DNA from: Phlebopus portentosus | Taxonomy: Eukaryota; Basidiomycota; Agaricomycetes; Boletales; Boletinellaceae | Length of the DNA stretch: 64,000 nt | Assembly (NCBI GenBank): GCA_037892935.1 | Contig: JAYXKI010000004.1 | Coordinates: 930,001-994,000 of the forward strand | Reading direction: 5' to 3' | Shown here: positions 24,154 to 36,082 of the stretch, in pieces | How positions within the stretch are numbered: the first letter of the stretch is position 1 | Layout: every line of letters starts with the position of its first letter | Position numbers and translations under genes: made by a program | The notes under the pieces: generated by a model | Told to the model about the DNA's origin: nothing | The model's input: the letters and a program-made list of their open reading frames with translations, nothing else | Database searches by the model: none

Positions 24154-25269
24154 ATGGTCTTGCTTACGAGGAAATTAGCATCACGCAAGTTCATTGACCT
24201 CGTCAATCTAGCCGCGTGCAAATGGGCAAATTGGGATCCAACCATTCCGGTTGAGGTAAGTCCTAGTGTGTTTTCCAAGTATCGCGAGGATGTTCTTATG
24301 ATCAATTCAGCCAGGAGACTACAGTAGAATCGACAGGGAGACTGACCAATTCCAAAAAGAAGGAAACATCTTCCGCGAGACTGAAATTGCGGACATAGTC
24401 TCAAAGTATTCCTTGATAACGGGACCTCGAGTCGACGACTACATTATCCAGTCTCTCAATGTGAAGTCTATTAAAGTTGCCCCCGATGCACATGCGCAAG
24501 TGGTTTCGTATCGCAATCGATTCCAGCAGGCTCATTACTTTCTAGGGGCGCTCTTGAGACAGCCGGACCAACATTTGGTGGACAGTGGCAATTCGGGAGC
24601 AAGCGGGCCGCCCTCCTCCTGCTATACGGGTCGCGAATCACGAGACTCCCAGAGGAGTTATTTGAGGAGCTCAAGGAAACCAAATGGGGGCACGGAAAGC
24701 ATATCGTGTCGCACATTCATTCATGTCCTGCTTATGCTCTTTACCTTTCTGACAGAGGTAAACGTATTAATCTGTGATCGAGGTTGTGCTGTGCGCTAAT
24801 CTGAAGTTCACAGATAACGAAACTGTCATGATAAATCTGCATGCGGATGTCCCGCTCGGACCAGCTCCAGACGTTGGAATTAACGCAATATGGACTGCCA
24901 GTGGAGTTTCTGGAACTTTCCAACGAGCGTGCGTAGACGGGTCTGTGTTCGTACCGCTTTATCAGGTTAAAGAACTCAAGAAGCGTAGGGGAAGAAGGCG
25001 TCAGAGCCCTGACCCGCTTAACGATGACAAGGAAGAGTGGGTGCTAGATAATCGCATATCTTTGAAGCTCTCGCTAACTCACATAAACCTTGAGAGTTGG
25101 GTTCCCGTTGATTTCCCATGGAATATCCTTGACGATGATGGGAAGGAAATGGCCGATGTATCGGTGGGCGTCGTTCCGCCAATGCTCGTTTATCCTCATT
25201 ATTAATGTATGCCGGAAGGATGATGACTCGGACCTAGAAGAAGAGCACTACTTGCAGGATGAAATTTAA
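24154..25269 (+). CDS. Unrecognised basidiomycete-type protein, paralogue 3 of 3
   Basis: Six exons (24154-24255, 24311-24495, 24546-24757, 24814-25040, 25095-25163, 25219-25269) give 281 aa. The core resembles paralogues 1 and 2: ASRKFIDLV, NWDPTIP, GDYSRIDR, GNIFRE, PDAHA, GGQWQFGSKRAALLL, YLSDR and SVFVPLYQVKEL. Exons 2 and 3 again measure 185 and 212 nt. Intron 2 (24496-24545) begins GCAAGT, the optimal GC-AG donor, exactly where the other copies have GTATGT and GTGAGT. The fourth intron donor (25041) and the last exon are less certain. The tail is rich in Asp and Glu but short. Function unknown. Confidence 0.65.
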
Positions 25270-27696
25270 TTCTTGGCTCTCATACCGAAGGTTTACTGTA
25301 GTACTGCATTTCTTGGTTTCAATTATGAAAATCATTCCGGGAATTAACACCGGAGACCTTGTTTCTTTCTAATGACCGCGTCCAACTGGAGCCTTTGACT
25401 TTCAATTTCTATGCACAACATGATCGTTTTCTTGTGCGTGATTAATCCAAGTCCCTTGTAATACTACTCCTGTCCCCTTTTGGTATTCGACCGCGCCTAT
25501 GCCTTGATCCTTTTTTGTCAATAAAATGGTCCACCTTACTCGCATTCCTGAAGAGTTGCTAATGACACATAGTCTTTGAAATACAATCGGGTGTCCACTT
25601 ACTGTTCAGCTCTGAGACAAATCTCATTTGCCCTCGCCGCAGTGGGCAATGAAGAGTTTCAATGACACCGAGATGACACCGAGTCCCGAAATGCACATTA
25701 AGATTCTAGAGTTTCTCTAGCATGAAAACTTATAGTCTCCCATATCGAAACACATGACAAAATTCTAAATCTCAATCTGTATTATTTCAATACCATCGGC
25801 CGTACAATGCCCATTGTACGCCTGTCTGCTGACTGACTCCGACTCTGCAGAAGGCTCTGCACATCTGACTCACGATAGCCAGAGATCAATGGACCTCAAT
25901 TCTTCATTTCCTACTCGTTCCTGTTTCGACAGGTACTGGTTCTACAGTATTTACGTCGTGTGCGATTACCAAGTTTGGTTCTCACAAACCTGGTGGTATA
26001 ACTGGAACTATTCTAGTGCAACTCGTCTCGTCCGAGTCGTCTCGTTACGTTCCTGAGCAAGATCATATGATGGGAAAGTTTTCCCACGCAGCGATCACGT
26101 GCCATGTGTCATCTCGCCAAACAAACGGAACGTCGTCAACGTGGCGGCTTCCTGATATTTCTGCGTTTATCTGTCAATAGAGAGTAACATCGATCTTTTG
26201 CCACTCCAACCTAAATCTAGTTGTTTAAAGGAGCTCAGGTGGAGTTATCAAGCTATCTTCTGCTCGACGAATCGTCATTTGATGCGATAGCTAAGCCCCC
26301 GACTCGGAGGATGGGCAACAAATCGCTGCGGCCGCGTCTGCTCTCGATGCCTATAAACGGAAGTGGAGAAACTGTACCTAAAAGGTTCTGTGTTGGGCTT
26401 CAATTTGAGAAAACGAAGGATATGCGAAGAATCTTGATGAATGAGCTGGACTCATATGGTTCAGAACACACGGCCCATCACAAAAACGTGCACGGATTTC
26501 TTGTTTATTGCGGGTCTTACATTTGGGTGCAACCAAAAGGCGAATTCTTATATTCGCTTATAGCTTGCATCATACGGTTGCAGTAGAACATCGTCCCGAC
26601 GCCACTTCAATATGCTCTGAAGGATTACGAGAAGTAGGTCTTATTATTAAACAACGCCGACTCGGCATACTCAATTGGGGACATCTCAGTGGTAGAACAT
26701 TATTTGTAATGGTATGTGGCGGATCGCTTTTGATATGACAAAGTAACTTGAAATGTACCACTTTTTGACTGCGAAGTATTTTGGCCTCCCGAATATCGCT
26801 TTAACGGACTCAGTCATGGACGTATTGCTCTCAGATGTTATCGTTGCTATTATATGAACTTATCGGATGCTGCAAATACGATCTTCACCGGTGCTTCGTG
26901 TCTTTCTGAATTGGTCACCACAAAGAGCTGACAGCTTCAGGATGCCGCTGCGAAATTGAAATCCACATTTCAACCGATCATTGCTGGTGTGACTCACGAA
27001 TCGCCCCTTACTAGATGTTTCGTCTTGGTCATTATCGGCGCCACAGAAGCCTACCTCTTGTATGGAAGTGAATAAGCGTGCCTTAACTCGGCTACTCACT
27101 CTTTCCTATCTAGGGCAGAATGATTGCTTAAGGTTGGTCGAGAAGCTATTCCGAGACCATGTACCGTTTTGAAACGGGTGGACAAGATGCGTCGCATCGC
27201 GCGAACAACCACCAGTCATATGATGAGGAACGCCGTCAGAGCATATTCATTCAGCCAAAATCGGTGCTCGAGAACCTCTACTCCGACATCGAGGGATGCC
27301 AGAAATTTCGAAACTTCTACGATGTGCTGCGAGGGGGGACCGACTGTAGCGTACGTGAAATTGTTTCATCTGAATTCTCTCGCGGTCTGAGGGACTTGGG
27401 AAGTGTAAATTCAGCTAATTGTTTTGCGGATTTTCAAGGGTTTTAGAGCATACGCCGGAAATATTTTATCGAGCGACTTTATCTGTATTTCCGACCGTCG
27501 CGGTTCCGGTATACAGTTTCAGTTCTCCAGCGTATCAGGTCTGTAATATATTATCTACTAAGCTAAACCTCTCAGCCGGATTCAAATGGTATGCCGGCGC
27601 GTATGCGGTAGATTGTACGCGCTTATAAAGGCTCTGCTTCTCGAAAGCTAGGACTTCCAACCCCTCCTCATCTGCGAGGTGGCTTTGTGCAGGGCT
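25270..27696. other. Long region without a recognised gene
   Basis: Scattered short frames only. The best are a 121-codon plus frame at 26221-26586 with no ATG at its start (first ATG near 26311) and a 95-codon plus frame at 27159-27446. Neither resembles a known family or joins to neighbours by clear splice sites. A diverged gene remnant is possible. Confidence 0.35.
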
Positions 27697-29338
27697 ATGG
27701 CGACTATTGCTTTAAAGCTCTTAATTCTCTTCTGCGCTTTTTTACCGTTCGGTTCCTTGCTCTCCGTTGCGCAATGCATAGAACCATCAATTCGTCGCGA
27801 ATGGCGCCAGTTCAGCACTGAAGAAAAGTCCGCTTGGATCTCAGCCGTCAAGGTTTGTGATCCATACTCTGAACTTTAAGTGCTAACCTCGCGCATTCAG
27901 TGCCTTACGACCTTTCCCCATACCGATTTGCTCGCCCCGTCTGTTGACCCATCCCTTTCGCTAATGCCGCCTGTGAATACTTCGTCGACGTATTATGATG
28001 GTAAGCAGCTATACAGACTTTATACGTATCACAGGCAATGTACTATCTTCCCCTAGATTTTGTTTATATGCACATGGATCTCAATATCAGGGTATGCTCC
28101 AACAATAATATGCATGGCAACTGACACATTTTCGCTGTTCAAGATACATTCGACCGGTTATTTTCTTCCTTTCCACCGATGGTATGTTGCAGTATACGAG
28201 CAGGTCCTTAAGGAGAAGTGCAACTATATGGGCGTCTCACCATACTGGAATTGGTCGATTGGTATCAAATAATGATCTTGATTTCATTCATTTCCGCTCA
28301 ATGGTCCGGTCTTACAGACTCTACGGACGTCTTTGACTCGGATTTTTTCAAAGACTCGGATCCCACGAGCGGTTTGGGAGGTTGGGGAGATCCGAGCAAG
28401 GATTTCAGCGTAACAGATGGGGCTTTCAGTGACTTCATGGTCGCCTACCCCAACCCGCACATCTTGCGCCGCAATTTCTCTGTACAACCGTGGTCGTACG
28501 TAGGGGATCTCAACGGATTCAACACCTATCCGGAAACGTACGCAAACACAACTTTTACTCCCGACGTCATAAGTGCGATGATAAACGGTTATGTCGGAGA
28601 TTATGTCGGATTCCAGGCGGACTTTGAGAAATCACAAGGAGCACATGGTACGTATTATGTCTCTTTTTTCATTCTTTCATGCTACTTATGAAAAAGATCC
28701 GGCTTCTTGATTTAAATCGCTAAAAATAGCTGCGGTTCACCTTATGATGGAGGGGTAATATATTATTGTCTCGGCGCTTGATGGATGTCCGGCTTTCTCA
28801 CTAAACGTTCTGCCTGTGTATCTTAAAGTGACCTCGGTGGTACTTGTCCTCAAGGCGCTTATGCGGGTTGTTCAGGCAATAGTCCGACGTGGTCCGCGAA
28901 TGGTAGGCACTGTACTTCATGTAGTCTGAATTGACTAATCGGAGTATTCTAGAGCCACTTTTCTGGATGCATCATGCGGTGCGTCTGAGCTATGGGCCGG
29001 TTCAGTTGCTCGGCCCGGAGGAAACTAATATATTCGTGCAGATGGTCGACAAGGTGTGGTACGACTGGCAAAACGCCAACCCAGTGAACTTCTGGGCCTT
29101 CTTTGGCGGCGCTACGTCTGCGCTGCAGAACGTGAGCTACGCGGATAAGTACCCTAATGGTGGACCGCCCTTCCTTTCCGTATGTCCTTATTCTTTATCC
29201 TGAGCTGGTATGTGCCTTTCTCCTGACATGTCTTGATAGATTAACGACACAATTCCGGCCGACGGATTATTCAACGAGACGATGATTTATAATGTCATGA
29301 ATACTACGGGAGGCTATCTATGCTATGTTTACGAATAA
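27697..29338 (+). CDS. Secreted tyrosinase, short form
   Basis: Ten exons (27697-27852, 27901-28000, 28057-28091, 28144-28261, 28318-28647, 28730-28754, 28829-28902, 28953-28978, 29042-29179, 29240-29338) give 366 aa. The N-terminus MATIALKLLILFCAFLPFG is a signal peptide, unlike the cytosolic long mushroom tyrosinases. Copper site A has His in MHMD, IHSTGYF and FHRW. Copper site B has GAHAAVH and the MHHAMVDKVWYDW segment, so all six ligands can be assigned. There is no long C-terminal lid domain. The intron at 28979-29041 is in frame without stops and sits inside the CuB motif; without splicing it would disrupt the site. CuB is also split by a 25-nt exon. Tyrosinases oxidise mono- and diphenols to quinones in melanin formation. 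Confidence 0.85.
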
Positions 29339-30731
29339 AGTCTGGGTTCTTCGCGTGGTATTTTCGACTCTAGGATGAAGTTCTCTTCCCTCTGTACCTT
29401 AGTACTAGTGGCGTACCCGCGACTTTCTTCTGGGAAGAATGTGTACGGAGAGGGCTTCATAAGCCAAATATAAATTGCATTCTATTTTTGGGGATAAATT
29501 CGCGGTCGAAAGGAAAAGTACCGATTTTTGATATACACCGCGCACAGGGGGCAGAATTATGTTTCTGAGCCGCTTATATAGGAAACAGAATTGGAAAGCT
29601 CGCCTCTGATTGGCTGGATTTCAGTTCCGGATCAAAATTTTCAGGCTCGAAAATAGGGTTTTGCCCCCTATGCCGAATCGAGATTAGCGATTGACCTTAT
29701 CTAATGTGGATCTGAGGCTGTGTCGATCGTTTTTTTGAATCATTGTTCTTTCCCGCTAGAGGGGGACAAAGAAAACAACAAAGGTGGGTCTACTGGTGTT
29801 CGATTCTCTCACGAATAGTTAGACGACTCTCGCGGTAATGACGGAAGATTGACTTGCACCGATTTTGGGCGAGAAATCTTTTTTCTAACTGGTCGAGCGA
29901 GGCTGTTCTCTATAGGGAGCATCCGATAGACTTGAGAAGAAACGAGGCTCTAGTGCTGCTGTTGCTATGGGGTCGGTGCACTCTGTCGTTGTCGTCGACG
30001 ACACCTGTCTGGCGCTAATAGCGTCCGCAAAGAGGCTTGGCTGTCCGCTGGGCCAGAAGCTCAGTTCGCGCGTCTGACATGGAAAAAGATTGCCTGACTC
30101 GAGGGTGTATTTTTGTGTCGACCGAGGTGATCGAACGATGAGCGAGAGTGAAGTTCTTCGACGTCGTGGGAGTGATGATTGGGTTGGAAAGGAAAGAGGA
30201 CTTCCCGCAGCCAATATGTAGAAGGCGGTGGTTGCCAGGGCAGTCGGTCGGTGCTACCAGTCCAGTCTTCAAGAGGGCAGGACAACAGCCACCACTGGCA
30301 CGTGCAGCTATAGCTTTGACATACGTAACCCGAAGAACCCTCTGCGGTACCTATTTAGGCCATTTTTCCATCTGATAATCAGATCATAACCGACATCGCC
30401 GCCAAATAAAGGCTGGATATGGAAGGAAGCGCTGTGGGGTCTCGACCAAGGTATTAATATTCATTACTAATTGTTGTTGTTTTCTCTCAGCTCTCAGCTC
30501 TTCTTTCTCTCTTCCCATTTTCCATCTCTCTCTCTTCTCTTCTCCGTTCGTTCCACTCGGTAGCTTGACGCTCGCCTTGAACTCGCTGGGCTCGAGTATC
30601 TATTCGTTCTCTAGCCGGCACCTCTGCGTCGTGCTGGCCTTCTCGTCGGTCGACCCGATCCCCGTTTTGTCTCTTTCGTTACAATTAGACCTTACGATTC
30701 TTAGTGGGCTGAGAGTGTTAGATTAGCTGGA
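29339..30731. other. Intergenic and promoter region
   Basis: Overlapping minus-strand frames at 29885-30285 (74-109 codons) are not supported. From 30477 to 30550 there is a long pyrimidine (CT-rich) tract, common just upstream of fungal transcription starts, so it probably belongs to the promoter of the next gene. Confidence 0.4.
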
Positions 30732-32953
30732 ATGGTCTCCTTAGCAAACAGAGTCATGATATGGTTCAAGTCAGCAGTGAGTGTCACTTAGTTCTCTTCC
30801 TGTGCTGTTCGCTAAAACCAGTTCCTTATCAATCCTAGTATTGCCGCATTACCCTCACGAAGACGACGCTCGCGTTCTTTCTCTTCACGTTTGCGCACTG
30901 CTTCATACAATCTCTTGTCCAATCATTTCTCTTCCAGCTGGACTCTGATGCATGCTCTCTCACCTCTGAGATCGTCTCCGCTGCCAAAGTACCCAAGAAT
31001 GTATTCGCGTGGCTATCAGAAAGCCATAATGACACAACGGATTCAAATAAGTATACACTGAGGCTTTGCGATCAGATTCCATTCGAGAAGAGCGAGGAGG
31101 AGAATCCATGTGTTGTCGTCTTCGACAGTGATGATCTTGGTGTGAACGAAGTGCCAAATGGATTCAGAAGGCGAGACGTTCGTCGCCTTCATTTTCTGTC
31201 TATGGATGACGTCCTGATTTCTTCTGTTCTAGGTATCTTCATCTGATAAGAGAGATGTAGATGTATCATCTCTCAACAGAACCTCAGAAGAGTTTCCAAC
31301 AAGTCTTACCCAGGCATTCATCCAACCCGTATTCGACGAGTCTAGCAATATTTCGGCAGTCGAGCTAGCCATACCGGACATTAATGATGGTCAGATGGTG
31401 TCTCTGAGTGCCCAATGCACTCGAGTGGTGCTCTATGCGGATCAGGTCCTGATAAACTCGAAACGAGAGGTTTTTGCTCTTATCGGATCCGAATTTTGGT
31501 TGCTCTCGACCTCTACTATTGCGGTTTGTTGTTCATTTCAAACCGCAGCGCTTATTCGGAACGCTGACGTTTATGTCCGTATCTATAGTTGATGTATGGA
31601 TCCATCGCGCATCTGTAAGCACAATTGATGCTATCTTCTACTAGAAGAATTTATGCTGATTCTTCTCACTTGATCCCAATTATCATCAAACTTAACTCAA
31701 CTCGGCTCCCTTGATAATTTAGCTATGCCGCTCTCGCATTTCGGGTATTGTCTGTTGGCTGGTCTGCGTACTCAATCTGGCGTACTCATGACATCGATCG
31801 CCGGTTCGACGTACTTCTGACTAGTGGTGCATGTGGAGTTGATCTATTCCCTGGATACGTCAAGCCACGTATCGCCATCCAGGTACTTGCTTCGCTCAGT
31901 TTGATGTTTCACATGATATGAATGCTCATTTCGGTTACTTACCCTTAGTCCGTGGACCTTAGCTTGAACGTGCTCGCGCTTATTCTTATGGCCTACTTAT
32001 GCTCGCGGCTTGTACGGACTTATACCACTGTCATGTTCCGTTGCATTGGTCCGCCAGATCATGTCGTGAGAATTCATAGAGTGGGTCGCAGTATCTCATT
32101 TTCTTAGTGGAGAATTTTAACTTGTCGCTCGCAGTATGTGCTGGGCTTGTTCACTTGTCTTCAGGTCTCCGTGTATCTACTTGTCACATCTGCAGCTCTC
32201 TGGCTTGATCAGTTGCGCAACGGAGCGATCGCATCTATATCTTCCCACATGTCGCTTTATCTCAGCATCTTCATCGTGACACTCGTGCTATTGATACCAT
32301 GGATCTGGATCGGCTGGCGTTCGGTACGCTTCGAGCACCGTCGCTTATTATATGTATTCGTCGGCCTCGGATTGCTGTTTGAGGCAGGCTGGTCAGGGAT
32401 GTACGAGTCGCTCGTATGGCGCTGGACGTGGATTGAATGGCCTTTCTTTGCTTCGACAGCGGTCGCTTCGCAAGCCATCTTAATCGCAAGCGTGGTATTC
32501 GGTATCATATGCCGCCTGAATTTCGGGAAGGGATTGAAGCAGTATCTCCAGGCGGCAAGCGCTTTGGAGAAGGAAGATTTCGAGCCGGAGATTTTCGAGA
32601 GCTCTAATCGCAATTGTGCTGCGCCCAATCAGAATGACGATGATGGATGGGCAGCAGATATCGAGAAGAGAATTATGACTGAACGACTCTCGCAGGCCCT
32701 TGATTTCGGCGCGCATCAACCCGCTCCGCCTCCATCACCGCCGTCGTGGAGTATACCTGCTGTACCTCCGAAAGCTGCCGCTGCTGCTGCTGCTACAGTA
32801 CCACAGTCGACGTGGACCTCAGCAGAACAGACGACCCGACCAACGAGCTTCACAAGCGTACTTCCGACGCTGCCAACGCTTGACAAATTCTCGCCTTGGA
32901 GTAAACCGGACGAGCATGATGAGAAAGGTGGTGATCCTATGTTCCGCTTCTGA
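30732..32953 (+). CDS. Multi-pass membrane protein of unknown function
   Basis: Seven exons (30732-30776, 30839-31177, 31233-31523, 31589-31614, 31723-31882, 31949-32080, 32135-32953) give 603 aa. An N-terminal hydrophobic helix (LAFFLFTFAHCFIQSL) is followed by a ~190-residue region with NxS/T sites that is probably luminal or extracellular. Then come about seven hydrophobic segments, including LNVLALILMAYLC, YVLGLFTCLQVSVYLLVTSA and SIFIVTLVLLIPWIWIGW. The last ~115 residues are hydrophilic, Pro/Ala/Thr-rich and probably cytosolic. The layout, a large ectodomain plus about seven helices, recalls receptor-like or GOST-type proteins, but no diagnostic motif was seen. The donor at 31178 (GTTCGT) is weak; the rest is consistent. 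Confidence 0.7.
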
Positions 32954-34292
32954 TTCTTGACTTGATGCTATTTTTTGTCATATACTGGACTGTATCTCGC
33001 TGTAATTTCTTGGACTTGTTATTGTACTTGTTTTCCCCTTTCGTCATTTTGGTCTTGACATATCTCCCTATTGTGTTGCCTGTGCGAATGTTTCCTATTG
33101 GTCGGACCAGCATAGATACTTGGGTGAACTAACCCGTGAGATTGACTTGGGGGTACGAAGATGCATACAACTCTCAGCGTCGTATATAATCCCAAGGGTC
33201 TTGCAATTGTAATCTCAAACCGGCTGTAGCCTCTTTGTAACTCGTGACTAAATTTGAAACAGCGATCGTATCTCAGCCATACTGTCATATCTCATTCCTG
33301 ACACAACCCTGAATGAAAATACACATCTTTCACCAGATGCTGTATTACAAAGGGACTGAAACCGAGTTTTGCCCGTGAAAAGTAGAAGGCGAGTCCCTTG
33401 TCCCTACTTGGTCTCCTGTAATTTCTTTCTTGAAGAAATCACTCTGCGCACTTTATTGCCCAGAAGATTGGGTTTCTGCGTCCGATATTGTACCTACAGG
33501 GAACTAGTTATTCAAATCATCCTCTAACCTAAAGAAGCGTTCAAGCGAGGAAGTTGAAGACGAGGTCTCCAGGGTGCTCCTTTATAATTCGCCACGGAGA
33601 TACCAAACGCGCGGATCAATGGATCCAAGCACTTTGGCCAGACGCTCCTCCGCAACTCGGGGCTAGAATAATAGCAGACACAGTCAGAATAGTATCTGAA
33701 AGTCTTGAAAGAGAGAGAATCATGATTTACGTACTAGGTGTAAGGCCATTTAAATAAGGATTTTATTTGTATTTCTTTGAGATTTCTTTTGTCTTCTGGA
33801 GTTGCCTCTAGGGCAGCTCTTATGCTATCGAAGAACGGCACAATTAAAGATTTTGGATGCATGCCATTATTCCGGGCGCTAGAGAAGGCATGGCGAGATA
33901 ATGACCGAAACGACAATTTCCAGTCAAAAGCACGTCGCATACCAGGGCAAATTCGACACTACTTGGAGCAGAGCTCAATTTCCTTCAATATTGGAGCAGC
34001 GAATGAGAGCATAAGTATCTCAATGTCTGGTCCCTGGGCAGACGTGTCGCAACTCAGTAAACTGTGGGACGGCACTGAAGCAGGGAGCACGTACGACAGC
34101 ACCATGACCTAAACCGAGAGTCTCTATAGTCGCCGTCTCGAGCATGGAGCCAATAATACTATACAAGCGCATTATTTCGAATTGAAACCATCGGATGAGT
34201 GAGCCTGCAAAACTCAGACGTTTTACCGTGCTTAAGCTAGAGTGGCATGACTACTGGTACTGAAGCGAAGCAAGTTAATGAAGGCCGTAAAC
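32954..34292. other. Intergenic, no gene supported
   Basis: A plus frame at 33777-34112 (111 codons) and another at 33554-33757 show no family resemblance and cannot be joined convincingly. Confidence 0.35.
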
Positions 34293-35003
34293 TTACTCCC
34301 AAGAAGCAAGCAGATCAAAGACTGTCCCGTCTTCATAGTCCTGGATGACAAGCACACGGAGCCGCTTGAATGTAACTTTCTTGCTTGAGGCAAAATTACT
34401 GGTGCATCCGCTAATGCCCGTGCTGGCTACTTTAGGGAGCTCGTTCGGGCATCGAAGCCAGAGAACCTCTAGGGTTTCAAGTCCGGAAAAGTACTCCGGA
34501 TATAAAATATCGACCTCTGTTGTGCATTAGCAATATAATGATCGAGATTCGTTTCGAGACAAAGGTCAAGCTTTGCCAGTGAACGACCAAGGTATTGTGC
34601 CAGTAAGCGTATGTCGCCAGGGCACGCGGGAAGAGCGAGCTCGGTTATGTGAGACATTTTGCAAAGCGCATTCTGCACGACGTCTTGAGCCTTTCGCTTC
34701 ATGTCAGTTATGACGCGTGGGTCGCTATTGATGTAGACATTCCGGACCAGGACCGAAGCTGATTCATACACTAGTTCCTTCATGAATAGCATGCCGTTAT
34801 AAAAGTCCGCGATCGCGACTTGTAAGAATTGAAAGGCTGGGAAAAGGACTGGTATATTGTGATGTCGAGTAAGAAGTGAGTTCTAAAGAAAAAGCTCGTA
34901 CCTTGAATGATCTCGAAACACGAGCTGAAGAGCAGAAAATGTTCTTGAACGCCGAGAATCCCGTATCGTCTATCCCGTCTGAGAACAGGCCTTCGCTCAA
35001 CAT
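34293..35003 (-). pseudogene. F-box/LRR-like gene remnant or fragmented gene
   Basis: On the minus strand a segment with LFMKELVYES and SHITELALPACPGD ends at a stop near 34469. The expected continuation, FSGLETLEVLWLRCP then FKRLRVLVIQDYEDG, lies in another frame from about 34520 down. No intron of normal length fits between, so a frameshift is likely. An upstream piece (EMLSEGLFSDGI...) at 34870-35003 may be an earlier exon. The style matches the leucine-rich part of the large F-box families of mushrooms. Boundaries are uncertain. Confidence 0.35.
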
Positions 35004-35204
35004 CTCGGAGGTGAGTACCAGTGCGACTATACTTTTTATAACACGGTCTGGAAGTCGGGCGGGAGTTGCAGAACAACTCTTGAAAGGACGTTGTTTTATT
35101 CTTTTCCCGTCATAAAGCTGGTAGAACCTTTACATTCACGATCAATAGGTCGCCTGGATGCTCATTTTGCTTATGCTTACTGGTCATAATATGCTAGTCG
35201 ATTT

Positions 35205-36082
35205 TCAGTGTCTGAACTCGAGAAGACAGTGTCTCCTATCTTTCTTTTCATTCGTTTCGGGCAGGCAATAACGCATATCCGCGCGACCTGACTCTTTGCT
35301 GAGCAGTGTTGAAATGAATTCAGGCATCCCGGTGTTGCGCGAGCAAGACACAGCGACTAGGCGCAGTTTTGGCACATGGTCCAAAGCGTCCGCGAAGTAG
35401 AGTGTACGCGGAAGAGCAAACATTTTCCTCCGCCACCAAACGTGCCATTCAAAAACATCCTGATGGAATTTCGGAAGTCAGCAAGCTGGTCGTATTCAAG
35501 TGCCCTCAAGTTGCTTACCAGGTGGCCTGAGTGAGTTATCATTCTACAAATCGATTCGACAACTGCGTCTAGAGACCGGTTACGATTAATTGTACTTCCA
35601 ATATCGTAGAGTATCAGTTTAGTCGGCGTGAGATACTTCAATGCGTGACAGACTTTCGCGGCGTCTACGAAGCTGTACACGATAAGACTGAGAACCAGTG
35701 TTTCGACCTGTGGCATTCGTTCAGTGATCTCCTCGAGGCCAGAATAATACGCGCCCTCTTCGATGCGAAGGTTTTTCACGAACCTGCCGAAATTGGGATG
35801 ATCAAGTACAGTCATCTTCAGTGCACAGACTTGCGCAACTGATCGGAGGATAACCGTGCGGTATAGCAAAGGCAGTCCGCCCTCCAGCCATGACTTGGAT
35901 ACGAGCAGGTATTCCGAGGATGAAGGAATATACTGATTGAGGTGCGCGGTAGGATTAGTAAGCGTATTTTCGCGGATTGCGAGGGCCAAGTCAAGGATCA
36001 AGCGGAGTATCTCGGCCGGTAGACGGGAAATAGCGGTATGTCGTTCATGATATTTGTCGATGTATTTGTCGATGGTCACCAT
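35205..36082 (-). pseudogene. F-box protein gene with apparent frameshift
   Basis: The ATG at 36082 opens a single-exon frame. The F-box lies near the N-terminus (AISRLPAEILRLILDLAL, then EYLLVSKSWLEGGLPLLYRTV), followed by LRR-like segments such as PQVETLVLSL and NLRALEYDQL. This is a typical agaricomycete F-box protein, expected to recruit targets to an SCF ubiquitin ligase. The first frame ends at a stop near 35357. From about 35423 a second frame with sensible continuation (FALPRTLYFADALDHVPKLRLVAVS) runs to 35205, so a one-base change near GGAGGAAAATG has probably split the gene. The alternative is a functional protein ending at 35357. Confidence 0.55.

Noticed and set aside
29885..30285. 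Three overlapping minus-strand frames of 74-109 codons
   Set aside because: Low-complexity Ser/Arg-rich translations without splice support; more likely promoter sequence.
33777..34112. 111-codon plus frame as a gene
   Set aside because: No initiator context, splice partner or family similarity could be found.
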